A DNA stretch of 17,778 nt. It comes from Methanosarcina sp. (GTDB lineage: Archaea > Halobacteriota > Methanosarcinia > Methanosarcinales > Methanosarcinaceae). Positions 1-7,403 of the stretch are shown here, piece by piece (within the stretch, counting starts at the first letter, position 1; each line of letters opens with the position of its first letter). Both the position numbers and the translations under genes were made by a program. The DNA lies in the NCBI GenBank assembly GCA_013331265.1, contig DUGS01000105.1, positions 4,223 to 22,000 of the forward strand, in the 5' to 3' direction. The notes below the pieces were generated by a model. That model saw nothing but the letters and a program-made list of their open reading frames with translations. It did no database searches and had not been told where the DNA came from.

Positions 1-249
1 GAACCTGAGATAAGTGTATCAGAAGCATTCTGTTCAGATCCTGTAGACTCATCTTCTCCATGGACTATAAAACTGGTAGAAGAAAGAAGGCATGTAAAGA
101 CCGCGGCCAACGTTAACAGGTACAATACTCTTGTGGTGTAACTCCCCAGATACACTCCCCCCGATATCTCTTATGTAGTAATTCAAGGCTGCAAACAGGA
201 TACAGGTATAGGTGAAGTAATTTCTGAAGCAATTCAGAAACAGAGTTAA
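1..249 (+). pseudogene. C-terminal end of an unrecognised reading frame, possibly interrupted by a stop
   Basis: Frame 1 is open from the window edge to a TAA at 139-141 (46 codons). After that stop the same frame stays open for another 35 codons to a TAA at 247-249, and its last part (GIGEVISEAIQKQS) looks like normal protein composition. Two readings fit. A gene entering from the left may end at 141, with the rest being chance. Alternatively, a longer gene may have been interrupted by an in-frame ochre codon. I do not recognise the protein family, and no motif or domain can be named. The stop is TAA, so pyrrolysine read-through (TAG) does not apply. Most of the gene lies outside the window. 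Confidence 0.3.
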
Positions 250-503
250 TTTATTTTAACATATAACGAGATACATTATAAATATTTCTATTAACTGTTA
301 GTTAGAATTAAAACGCAAATAAGAAATTAAACAGTATACTCTAGACGAATATTTTTTTAATAATCTAAGAAAAACATAAATACTTAATAAAATAATTTTT
401 TCATAACATTAAATATTATAATAGAAATAGAGAAGACAGAAAATATATTAACTTCCTGACATATGTTATGGGAAGACATAGCAAACTGGAGGTCTTGTTC
501 AAA
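250..503 (+). promoter_or_regulatory. A+T-rich upstream region of npdG
   Basis: This stretch holds no gene and is very rich in A and T. Candidate archaeal TATA elements are near 374-387 (acataaatacttaa) and 408-420 (attaaatattata). Either could drive npdG, with transcription expected about 25 bp downstream. A Shine-Dalgarno sequence GGAGGT at 488-493 lies inside the longest version of the npdG frame and points to a start codon downstream of it. Which TATA element is used cannot be decided from sequence. Confidence 0.35.
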
Positions 504-1211
504 TTGAATTCTGAAAAGCTGAAAATAGCTGTTCTCGGAGGAACCGGCAATATAGGAGAAGGAATGGTGTTAAGGCTTGCCCTTCAAAACCTTATGCCTG
601 AAGGTGTGAAGAATGAAATAATTATTGGGTCCAGGTCTCTGGAAACTGCAGATGAAGCTGCAAAAAAAGCATTATTGGAACTAGAGAACTGCGGGTTCGA
701 TACGTCCATAATAACAATTACTGGCATGAGAAACCTTGAAGCAGCACAGGCAGCCGAACTAATAATACTCACGATCCGCTTTGACCATGTTCTGCCTATA
801 CTTGAAGAAATAAGAGGGGCTCTGGAGAATAAGATCCTTGTTTCACCTGTCGTTCCAATGGTAAAAGAAGGGAGCTTTATGGCATACAGGCCTCCTGTAG
901 AGGGCTCAGCAGCCCTTGCAATCCGGAAAAATGTACCTGAGTCTACCAGAGTTGTTGCAGCCTTCCATAACATCCCTGCAGGGAAACTCAAAGATGTCGT
1001 TAAATGCAAAGCCGTACATGACGCGCTTGTTTGCAGCGACGATCCCGAAGCAAAGAAACTGGTTATGGAACTAACACGACATATGGGATGCCTCAAACCC
1101 CTTGACGGAGGGCCCCTTAAGCAGGCAAGTACCATGGAATCCCTTACACCTTTGCTGATCAATCTCGCAAAACTGAACGGGCTTAAAGATCTAGGAATAA
1201 ACTTCTCCTGA
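504..1211 (+). CDS. npdG: NADPH-dependent F420 reductase (F420H2:NADP oxidoreductase)
   Basis: The enzyme moves hydride between reduced cofactor F420 and NADP+, supplying NADPH for biosynthesis in methanogens; it is cytosolic. A Rossmann dinucleotide-binding motif, AVLGGTGNIGEG, lies right at the N-terminus. It is followed by GSRS at the end of the second strand, a typical NADP phosphate-binding position. Later segments (SPVVPM, AAFHNIPAGKL, LDGGPLKQA) match the Fno/NpdG family. The frame could begin at ATG 468, but no ribosome binding site precedes that codon. GGAGGT at 488-493 lies 10 nt before an in-frame TTG at 504, giving 235 residues and placing the Rossmann motif near the start, as is usual in this family. 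I therefore prefer TTG 504. The gene appears monocistronic: about 560 bp separate it from hdrC. The long opposite-strand frame over this gene is a shadow. Confidence 0.88.
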   Translation: MNSEKLKIAVLGGTGNIGEGMVLRLALQNLMPEGVKNEIIIGSRSLETADEAAKKALLELENCGFDTSIITITGMRNLEAAQAAELIILTIRFDHVLPILEEIRGALENKILVSPVVPMVKEGSFMAYRPPVEGSAALAIRKNVPESTRVVAAFHNIPAGKLKDVVKCKAVHDALVCSDDPEAKKLVMELTRHMGCLKPLDGGPLKQASTMESLTPLLINLAKLNGLKDLGINFS

Positions 1212-1771
1212 AAATCTCTGATCAAAAAAGCTGGAAGAATGAATATCAGGAAGAGACTTACAGGAAAAATGTATTTCTGGGATGTTGGGGGGCTCAAAAT
1301 AATTTGTTTTATATATAAGAGCAAACATATAAATAAGGAACAAAGTTTCTTCGAAACGGTGAAAAACGAAACCTTTGCTTCAGGAAATTAAACCACAGGA
1401 AAGATAAAGTTAAAAAACAGAGTTAGTTTCATCTTTGAAGAAATAATATCTTTGTTTTCAACAGATTTTCCAAAGAGTATTCAGAACTGATAATTACTCT
1501 TGATCCAGTTTTTAATTCCGGATAGATTTAGCTCATATTAAATATCATAAGAATAATACGACATATAGTAAAGAATTCCCTCAGTAAAGAATTCAACTGA
1601 AAAAACATCTGGAAAAATCCGGAATAATTAAATTATCCATCCTGAAAATTAAAAACTCTGCCCATTATCATTCTGCCCTCAAATGCAGAGTTTCATTCTA
1701 ACCTTCTTCTTTCGATTACATTTACTTTTCTAAACTGAAGAATCAATATAAAAACCAGACAGTGAACCTGT
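1212..1771 (+). promoter_or_regulatory. Long intergenic region with candidate hdrCB promoters, hairpin and direct repeat
   Basis: No convincing gene is present in these 560 bases. A strong TATA-like element, tttatatataag, lies at 1308-1319, with a second (catataaataagg) at about 1326-1338. Start of transcription near 1340-1355 would leave a leader of about 420 nt before hdrC. An imperfect hairpin begins there: caaagtttc (1341-1349) pairs with gaaacctttg (1368-1377) with one bulged base. A 12-bp direct repeat, agtaaagaattc, occurs at 1567-1578 and 1583-1594. A further TATA-like sequence (aatataaaa, about 1746-1754) sits so close to ATG 1772 that transcripts from it would be nearly leaderless. 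hdrC lacks a good Shine-Dalgarno site, which suits that option. Confidence 0.45.
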
Positions 1772-2257
1772 ATGAGCGAAGAACTGCTAAAAGTGTTAAA
1801 ATCTGCAGGACTTGATATACTTTCCTGCATGCATTGCGGCACATGCACAGGAAGCTGTCCTTCGGGACGGCATACCGGGCTCAACACCCGAAGAGTAATC
1901 AGGGATGCCCGTAAGAATAGAGCTACTGTTCTCTCAGATGATGCCCTGTGGCTCTGTACAACCTGCTACACCTGCCAGGAACGCTGCCCTCGCGGAATAC
2001 CTATTACAGATGCCCTTCTTGAGCTCAGGAGGCTAGCAGTTAGAGAAGGATTTATGCGTCCCGAACACCGCCGTGTTTCGGAAATGGTACTTGAATGCGG
2101 ACATGCAGTTCCCCTTGATGAAGAAACAAAGAAAAAGAGGGAAGAACTTGGGCTTGACCCTGTACCTGATACCGTCCAGAAGTATCCGGAAGCTCTTGAA
2201 GAGCTGAAAACCCTTCTCAAAACCTGCAAATTCAATGAACTGGCAGCTGAAAAATAA
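1772..2257 (+). CDS. hdrC: Heterodisulfide reductase subunit C, cytosolic HdrABC type
   Basis: HdrC is the electron-carrying iron-sulfur subunit of the soluble HdrABC complex, which reduces the CoM-S-S-CoB heterodisulfide; it passes electrons between HdrA and HdrB. The 161-residue protein has two complete [4Fe-4S] motifs of the CxxCxxCxxxCP type: Cys19, 22, 25, 29 and Cys62, 65, 68, 72. There is no transmembrane segment, which fits HdrC of the soluble enzyme and excludes the membrane HdrDE type. The gene is followed directly by hdrB, whose ribosome binding site overlaps the hdrC stop codon, so the two are co-transcribed. No hdrA or mvhD lies in the window. From knowledge of Methanosarcina, hdrC1B1 is encoded apart from hdrA1, so this may be that copy; the paralogue assignment is inference. 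Confidence 0.92.
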   Translation: MSEELLKVLKSAGLDILSCMHCGTCTGSCPSGRHTGLNTRRVIRDARKNRATVLSDDALWLCTTCYTCQERCPRGIPITDALLELRRLAVREGFMRPEHRRVSEMVLECGHAVPLDEETKKKREELGLDPVPDTVQKYPEALEELKTLLKTCKFNELAAEK

Positions 2258-2270
2258 GGAGGCAGAAATA

Positions 2271-3173
2271 ATGAACAAATTATCGCTGTTTCTTGGTTGT
2301 ATTGTACCCAACCGCTATCCCGGAATTGAAAAAGCAACAAAACTCTGCCTGCAGAGACTCGAAATAGACGCATCCGACCTGCCTGGAGCCTCCTGCTGCC
2401 CTGCTCCCGGAGTGTTCAAGTCTTTTGATAAGGCAACCTGGCTTGCCCTTGCCAGCCGAAACATAGTCCTCTCGGAAAGAATAGGGAGAGATATCCTGAC
2501 AGTTTGCAATGGCTGCTACGGGTCCCTGGCAGACGCTAATATGGAACTTAAAAAAGACCCTGAAATGAAAGCCTGTACAAACACCTGCCTTAAAGAAATA
2601 GGTATGGAATTTAAGGGAACAGCAGAGGTAAGGCACATAATCGAGTTTCTGTACAGAGAATTCGGACCTGAAAAACTTAAAGACTATCTCACAACTCCCC
2701 TTGACCTGAAAGTAGCCCTGCATTACGGATGTCACCTTATCAAACCCTCAAAAGACAGGAATCTCGGAGAAACGGAAGCACCGGTATTCTTTGATGAACT
2801 GGTTGAAGCCACCGGCGCAAAAAGTGTGGATTATACTGATAAAATGATGTGCTGTGGGGCAGGAGGAGGAGTACGTTCAGGGTATGCTGCTGAATCCCTG
2901 GAAATGCTTGAACATAAACTTGCCTGCATCAAGAAAGCAGGAGTGGACTGTATAGTCAATGCCTGCCCCTTCTGTCACCTTCAGTTTGACAGGGGACAGC
3001 TTGCTGTCAATGAAAAATTTGGAACCGATTACTCTATTCCCGTCCTCCATTATTCCCAGCTCCTCGGCCTCGCTCTTGGCTTTTCCCCGGACCAGCTGGG
3101 AATAGAACAAAATGCCGTTCAGAACATCGAGTTTCTTGCGAAAATCTATGAGATAAGTGCAGGTTTAAGGTAA
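2271..3173 (+). CDS. hdrB: Heterodisulfide reductase subunit B, cytosolic HdrABC type
   Basis: HdrB carries the active site that cleaves the CoM-S-S-CoB disulfide, using two unusual non-cubane [4Fe-4S] clusters held by CCG domains. From the chosen start the protein has 300 residues. The first CCG domain has Cys10, Cys42-Cys43, Cys79 and Cys82. The second has Cys154, Cys194-Cys195 (CCGAGGG), Cys232 and Cys235 (CPFC). All expected ligands are present. The frame extends up to 2235, inside hdrC, but AAGGAGG at 2256-2262 sits 8 nt before ATG 2271, and the family-typical N-terminus (LFLGC) begins there. The gene follows hdrC by 13 nt, so the pair is probably translated together. An 11-bp inverted repeat about 40 bp after the stop is the likely terminator. 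Confidence 0.93.
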   Translation: MNKLSLFLGCIVPNRYPGIEKATKLCLQRLEIDASDLPGASCCPAPGVFKSFDKATWLALASRNIVLSERIGRDILTVCNGCYGSLADANMELKKDPEMKACTNTCLKEIGMEFKGTAEVRHIIEFLYREFGPEKLKDYLTTPLDLKVALHYGCHLIKPSKDRNLGETEAPVFFDELVEATGAKSVDYTDKMMCCGAGGGVRSGYAAESLEMLEHKLACIKKAGVDCIVNACPFCHLQFDRGQLAVNEKFGTDYSIPVLHYSQLLGLALGFSPDQLGIEQNAVQNIEFLAKIYEISAGLR

Positions 3174-3210
3174 ACAAGAAAGTTTGAGATAAAAAATAAA
3201 AAGATTGTTT

Positions 3211-3259
3211 AAGTCTGGAACTAGATTTTTTCTCAAGCTTGATCTCGGGTTCCAGACTT
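3211..3259. terminator. Bidirectional hairpin terminator between hdrB and DUF1284
   Basis: A perfect 11-bp inverted repeat, aagtctggaac (3211-3221) and gttccagactt (3249-3259), encloses a 27-nt loop containing a run of T. It sits exactly between two convergent genes, 38 bp after hdrB and 13 bp after the end of the minus-strand gene. This is the expected place for a shared terminator. Archaeal termination mostly depends on T-runs, so the hairpin may instead stabilise the 3' ends of the transcripts. Confidence 0.6.
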
Positions 3260-3271
3260 CCTATCAGATTT

Positions 3272-3721
3272 TTACATGCCTTCCTGCATGTACCAGAGGC
3301 ACTTCTGCTTCCACTTGCAGGTTCCACAGACCTCTTCGATATCCGAAGCTCTGTTAATTTTGGAATTTACGAGCCTGAAGGCTTCGTCTGCCTTTACAAC
3401 AGCCCCGTCTTCCAGACTTAATTTATCCAGGACAACAAGATCCATCTGCCTAATCTCGCGTGAGAAGACAGATTCCTGAATATTGCATTCCCTTTTACCC
3501 GGACAGGAAACACATATTGCATCACATTCGGTTACAAGCTTGAGAGGTCTAGAAGGAAGAGCTTCCAGGTCCGAAATCACAGCCCTCATATTGGCAACAA
3601 AGACAGGACTGTAACCATACCCCTGGAATCCCTGGATACAGCAGAGGTGATGAGCCCTTATCTTCAGGGCAGAGTCATATATAGAATCAATATCAGATTT
3701 TTGTTTGGAATTTTTGGTCAT
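3272..3721 (-). CDS. DUF1284 family cysteine-rich protein
   Basis: This is a 149-residue protein of unknown function. The early segment RAHHLCCIQGFQGYGYS is the hallmark I recognise from the DUF1284 family, thought to bind an iron-sulfur cluster or metal. Cysteines fall in three groups: CC at residues 27-28, a middle group with CVSCPGKREC, and a C-terminal CGTCKWKQKC, so two metal sites are plausible. There is no signal peptide or membrane segment. The start ATG at 3721 is preceded by GGAG at a good distance. It lies 47 bp after the DUF1847 gene on the same strand, and the two are probably co-transcribed. The biochemical role is not known; the family call rests on pattern memory. Confidence 0.75.
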   Translation of the reverse strand: MTKNSKQKSDIDSIYDSALKIRAHHLCCIQGFQGYGYSPVFVANMRAVISDLEALPSRPLKLVTECDAICVSCPGKRECNIQESVFSREIRQMDLVVLDKLSLEDGAVVKADEAFRLVNSKINRASDIEEVCGTCKWKQKCLWYMQEGM

Positions 3722-3768
3722 ATAATTCTCCGGAGCTTTAACATCACAAATAAAAAACGGATACGAAT

Positions 3769-4302
3769 TTATTCTATGAAATCAATTTCCGAGTCCCCTA
3801 GACAGGTCAACTCCAGAAGAGGGAGTGATATTGAAGGTGCTTCCGAATACTTTGTAAATAGAATATCATAGCCTGTTTTAAGCCCGAGCATAATATTGAG
3901 GTCAGTACGGTCGTCATTAAGGAGGAGGGCCTGCCCTATGGGATTACAGGCAACCTCAAACTCTGAGTTACCGGTTTTTTTGATATCGAGGCTCTCTTTT
4001 TCAAGACTGCAAACCTTGCAGCAAACCGAAAATACCTCAAAATACCTTGAGAGGATATCATAGACCAGCCTTGCTTCCCTTTCATGCTCGATACAGAAAG
4101 CAATGCCTATTTTTCTGTACCCGAGCTTTTTTGAGTAGATTGCTATTTCCTCTAACTTTGTTCTCTTTACAGGATCTGACTCAAGCCAGGCAGAAACCTG
4201 GATTGATTTAAGATTGCCACCGTTATAATCAAGTCCTGATTTTATAACAGAGCAGTTTTTGCCTGTAAGACATTCTTTATTCCTGCACAACGCGCACTGC
4301 AC
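3769..4302 (-). CDS. DUF1847 family cysteine-rich protein, putative metal-binding
   Basis: This 177-residue protein begins at a GTG codon. Its N-terminus carries Cys3, Cys6, Cys11 and Cys17, a compact metal-site pattern, and a second group, CCKVC, lies in the middle. The segment CNPIGQALLLNDDRTDLNIM followed by GLKTGYDILFTKYSEAP matches what I remember of DUF1847, where members are annotated only as metal-binding. No catalytic activity can be assigned. The upstream gap of 190 bp to the DUF169 remnant contains TATA-like minus-strand sequence (for example near 4346-4371), so this gene probably opens a two-gene unit with the DUF1284 gene. The cell location is presumably cytosolic, as no signal or membrane segment is visible. 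Confidence 0.72.
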   Translation of the reverse strand: MQCALCRNKECLTGKNCSVIKSGLDYNGGNLKSIQVSAWLESDPVKRTKLEEIAIYSKKLGYRKIGIAFCIEHEREARLVYDILSRYFEVFSVCCKVCSLEKESLDIKKTGNSEFEVACNPIGQALLLNDDRTDLNIMLGLKTGYDILFTKYSEAPSISLPLLELTCLGDSEIDFIE

Positions 4303-4492
4303 ACTTTATTTCCCCGGGGTTTTTAACATGAGTAGGTACTACAATCATAAATAAACTTTGCATGTATAAATATTTCTATAAAAGCAAGAAATGTACTGGT
4401 AGAACTCATAATGAGCAGACAGGGTTAAAAAGCTTGATGAGAAAAGAAAAAAAATCTCATATGAGAAATAAAAAATTAAAAGTTTCAAAGGA

Positions 4493-5039
4493 TTATTTCT
4501 TCCTCGCTTTCGGCAAAGGGCCTTCGTAGAGCTTTTCAAGGGAGTTAACGATTTCTTCAAGCCTGTTGAAAGGAATCCCTATAAGCATTTCATCATTTTC
4601 GATATCAGTAGCTTTTCTGCACCCGAAACAGCCTAAAGAGACATTTATATCTCCTGTCAGGCCTGGCAAGATAGTTGTGTCGGCACAGGTTGCCTGAAAA
4701 GCTGCACAGCTAAAGTTAACCCTTCCGCCTTTACAGTAAGTACTTGCAGGGATGATCCAGTAAATGTTTTCCGGCCTATCCACAAGAATAACTACTTTTC
4801 AGGTACAGGAATAATCCCAAGGCTTGAAGCTCCTACCACACAGGCATGCTTGTCTGCAGGAATTATAAAGGACTCTCCTTTTCTGGCTTTCATAATGGAC
4901 TGGCAGTACCTGAGATTTTTTCGGGCTCGTGATACCCTTCTGGCATTCGCTCTCCCTTTTAAACAACTTTCACTGCCACCGGTTCGTATTTGAGGTCAAG
5001 GAACTTGACCAGTTTTTCTGCAAGCTGAGTGTAATCCAT
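4493..5039 (-). pseudogene. Decayed DUF169 family gene (stop, frameshift and internal deletion)
   Basis: Three minus-strand segments in three frames read like one DUF169 protein. Segment 1 starts at ATG 5039, runs 26 codons (MDYTQLAEKLVKFLDL...) and meets a TAA at 4959-4961; the same frame then continues with KGERMPEGYHEPEK. Near 4930 the sense switches frame (RYCQSIMKARKGES, DKHACVVGASSLGIIPVPEK) and ends at TAG 4792-4794. The third frame, 4783-4493, supplies the C-terminus (DRPENIYWIIPAS, LGCFGCRKATD, KARKK). Compared with my memory of intact relatives, roughly 50 residues between segments 2 and 3 are missing. The last 96 codons are open and start with GTG, but expression of that fragment alone seems unlikely. 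The remnant follows the MinD-type genes on the same strand and may have been the last gene of that operon. Confidence 0.8.
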
Positions 5040-5121
5040 TACTATTCCCTTATCAACTATTTATTGAACTCATCACCGAATTTTAACTTTAGAAGTCCCA
5101 GGCAAAGATTATTCGGGAAAG

Positions 5122-6054
5122 TTAAGGTTCCCATGCCTTGAGAGTTTTTGAGTACATTTCTTTTTGGGAAGTTTCCAAAAGCCTCGTTTCGATCTCTGAC
5201 CAAAGGTTACGGACAATATTTGCAAACTCTGCAGCTCCGGAAGTCCCGGAATGAACAGAATATTCAATTACGGTTTCTTCCTTCATCATTGCCTCTGTAG
5301 TTATATCCGCATAAGGCAAAAGGGCAAGAAGAGGGATTCCAGAATTCTTGCAAAAAGCCTCGATTTCAAGGCTCTTTTTTTCGTTGATATCATATTTATT
5401 AATGCATGCAACAGTCGGGATTCTGAAATGTGAGGTAAGCTTGATTGCCCGTTTCAGGTCATGGAGTCCGGAAACCGTGGGCTCGCTAAGCACAAGGACA
5501 AGGTCAGTTCCTGTAATTGCTGCCATAACCGGGCAGCCAGTACCAGGTGGGCCGTCAATAAGAATGAGCTTGCAGGAATATTTATCTGCAAGTTCTTCGG
5601 CCTTTTTTCTAACCATATTCACAAGTTTTCCACTTGCTTCCTCTCCAGTGCCCAATTTTGCATGAGCCATTGGCCCGAAACGGGTTATGGAGGAAACCAC
5701 CTGCCCGGAAACTCTCGGTATCAGAGACACCGCATTTTCAGGGCAGGCAACAGTACAGACTGCACAACCCTCGCAGCTATACGGGTTTATCGTGAAGTTT
5801 TCAAGGACTGCTCCGAACCTGCACATCTCAAGACAGATACCGCAACCATTACAGAGCTCGGGGTCAATAGAAGCAAGCTTGAGACCCAGGCAGTCCTCTC
5901 TTTTAATCACCTGAGGCTTAAGAATGAGAGGCAGGTCAGATGCATCAACATCGCAGTCCGCAAGTACGGCATTTTCAGAAAGAGAGGAAAAGGCAGCCGT
6001 AAGTGTGGTCTTTCCACAACCACCTTTTCCGCTAATTATAGCCAGCTGCCTCAT
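5122..6054 (-). CDS. MinD/ParA-family ATPase with inserted 2x[4Fe-4S] ferredoxin domain (copy A)
   Basis: This is a 310-residue P-loop ATPase of the type described as a MinD superfamily ATPase containing an inserted ferredoxin domain. A deviant Walker A motif, SGKGGCGKTT, is at residues 8-17 and DCDVDASD at 33-40. Two ferredoxin motifs follow: Cys68, 71, 74, 78 and Cys94, 97, 100, 104-Pro. A switch/Walker B-like segment, LIDGPPGTGCPV, comes later. Such proteins are thought to couple ATP hydrolysis to metal-cluster assembly or electron transfer; two of them occur in the Desulfovibrio ORP complex. The ATG overlaps the stop of the upstream homologue in the arrangement TAATG, with AAGGGGG just before, so translation is coupled. 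Substrate and partner are unknown. Confidence 0.87.
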   Translation of the reverse strand: MRQLAIISGKGGCGKTTLTAAFSSLSENAVLADCDVDASDLPLILKPQVIKREDCLGLKLASIDPELCNGCGICLEMCRFGAVLENFTINPYSCEGCAVCTVACPENAVSLIPRVSGQVVSSITRFGPMAHAKLGTGEEASGKLVNMVRKKAEELADKYSCKLILIDGPPGTGCPVMAAITGTDLVLVLSEPTVSGLHDLKRAIKLTSHFRIPTVACINKYDINEKKSLEIEAFCKNSGIPLLALLPYADITTEAMMKEETVIEYSVHSGTSGAAEFANIVRNLWSEIETRLLETSQKEMYSKTLKAWEP

Positions 6055-6905
6055 TATACCCCCTTACTTTTGCAAGTCACTGTGTTTATCGTTTTTAATA
6101 TATTTTTGAACTTTTCCTTCCACTCTGGCATTTCCTTAATAAAGGGAATTCCTTCCGAATAGAGCCTGGCAATCATCCTTTCATCAGGAATGCGGAGCAG
6201 AATAGGGATCCCCTCAGCCCTGCAAAAATCCTCCACCCTTGAATCCCCAATCCCGTCACGATTGAGAACAACTCCAGCAGGAACCTTAAGAGCCCTCGTA
6301 GCTTCAAGGGCAAGGAGGAAATCGTGGAAACCAAAAGGAGTGGACTCTGTCACAAGCACACAGTAATCTGCACACCCCATAACTGCTAGGGCAGGACATG
6401 CCGTACCGGGAGGGGAGTCGAGGATTACAGGTCTGCTTTCATCGATATGCCGCTGAAGCGCCCTGATTACAGGCGTTGCCATAACTTCTCCTATGTCCAG
6501 AATACCACGGAAAAAAGTAAGAGAATTTTTAGAGGATGTTTTTTCAATCATTCCGATAGGCCTGGGCTTTTCTTCTATGGATTCTGCCGGACAGACATGT
6601 CTGCAGCCACCGCAGCCGTGACAGAGGGAAGGAAAGGACAGGATTTTATTTGGAAGGGCAGCCAGAGCATTATATTTACAGAAACTAGCACAGTTCTTGC
6701 ATAGAGTGCACCAATCAGGGTTGATCTCCGGAACCAGGCAGGTAACTTCTTCTACAGGCTCCAGGTCAAAGCCCAGAAACAAATTGCAATTAGGCTCTTC
6801 CACATCACAGTCAAAAAGCTGCACGTCTTCGAGAGCAAGGGCAAAGTTTACTGCAACTGTGGTTTTTCCTGTACCTCCTTTGCCGCTTGCAATTGCAATT
6901 TTCAT
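6054..6905 (-). CDS. MinD/ParA-family ATPase with inserted 2x[4Fe-4S] ferredoxin domain (copy B)
   Basis: This gene is paralogous to the next gene downstream and probably forms a heterodimer with its product. From ATG 6905 it has 283 residues, with the Walker A motif SGKGGTGKTT at 7-16 and DCDVEEPN at 32-39. The ferredoxin motifs are Cys66, 69, 72, 76 and Cys95, 98, 101, 105-Pro, followed by a Walker B-like LDSPPGTACPAL. The frame is open back to 6986, but that start would overlap the NifX-like gene by about 40 bp and add a 27-residue tail before the conserved N-terminus. ATG 6905, which puts MKIAIASGKGG first, is more likely. A strong ribosome binding site is not obvious. The gene lies 40 bp after the NifX-like gene on the same strand and overlaps the following ATPase by one base pair. 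Confidence 0.87.
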   Translation of the reverse strand: MKIAIASGKGGTGKTTVAVNFALALEDVQLFDCDVEEPNCNLFLGFDLEPVEEVTCLVPEINPDWCTLCKNCASFCKYNALAALPNKILSFPSLCHGCGGCRHVCPAESIEEKPRPIGMIEKTSSKNSLTFFRGILDIGEVMATPVIRALQRHIDESRPVILDSPPGTACPALAVMGCADYCVLVTESTPFGFHDFLLALEATRALKVPAGVVLNRDGIGDSRVEDFCRAEGIPILLRIPDERMIARLYSEGIPFIKEMPEWKEKFKNILKTINTVTCKSKGV

Positions 6906-6945
6906 GAGCTGCGCCTTCTCATCCTGTAACTTAGGAGCCTGTCCT

Positions 6946-7311
6946 TCAGTGATGGTGTACGTGTTCTGCACAGGTATTTTCGGCACTGGCGCTGCGGAGC
7001 TGACCTGCTTTCCAGGAATTTATTGCATCCTGGGCAGTGCCTGCGGCACCCACGAAAACATTGATTCCATAAGACTCAAACATCTTGACAGCTCGGTACC
7101 CCAGTCCCGCACAAAGCATAATTTCCACTCCATTCTTATAGAGGAACTCAGGCGGCAGGCCTACTCCACCCATATGCTCGCTGGTATTAGGGATCACGGA
7201 AACCTCTCCACTGTCAGTATCCAGGATTGTATAAGTAGGAGCCTTTCCAAAGTGCTGCTCTATAGCCCCTTCCATGCCGCTGTTATCTCTTGTGGGTACA
7301 CATACTTTCAT
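6946..7311 (-). CDS. NifX/NifB-C-terminal-like (MTH1175-type) protein with a His-rich tail
   Basis: The 121-residue protein belongs to the dinitrogenase iron-molybdenum cofactor biosynthesis superfamily, whose members bind metal-sulfur clusters. It opens with KVCVPTRDNSGMEGAIEQHF and contains the typical FGKAPTYTILD and EHMGG-G segments, then a Rossmann-like second half (LCAGLGYRAVKMFESYGI). The frame reaches a GTG at 7320, but ATG 7311 is preceded by a GGTGATC site and gives the usual family N-terminus. The C-terminus ends in CAEHVHHH, a cysteine and histidine tail that could bind metal. No nif structural genes are in the window, so nitrogen fixation is not implied. By analogy with the ORP proteins, it may be a scaffold or carrier for a metal cluster handled by the adjacent ATPases. 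Confidence 0.85.
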   Translation of the reverse strand: MKVCVPTRDNSGMEGAIEQHFGKAPTYTILDTDSGEVSVIPNTSEHMGGVGLPPEFLYKNGVEIMLCAGLGYRAVKMFESYGINVFVGAAGTAQDAINSWKAGQLRSASAENTCAEHVHHH

Positions 7312-7403
7312 ACAGATCACCTTTTTTCTAGATATTACACATAAAATATTGTTACAAAATTTTTCGAATTTTTGAGATTTCTTTCATAATTTGAGACTTT
7401 AAC

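Noticed and set aside
584..1324. Long minus-strand open frame (246 codons) over npdG
   Set aside because: It is antisense to a well-recognised enzyme, has a low-complexity Ser-rich translation and no family resemblance; it is a shadow.
1239..1391. 50-codon plus-strand frame after npdG
   Set aside because: It runs straight through the best TATA element and the hairpin, has only a weak ribosome binding site and no recognisable composition.
4792..4794. TAG in the DUF169 remnant as a pyrrolysine codon
   Set aside because: Reading through it leads into the wrong frame for the following conserved segment, and a TAA and a frameshift precede it; decay explains all three.
5461..6162. Plus-strand frame of 233 codons over the MinD-type genes
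   Set aside because: The minus strand carries clear Walker and ferredoxin motifs here; the plus-strand translation has no recognisable domain.
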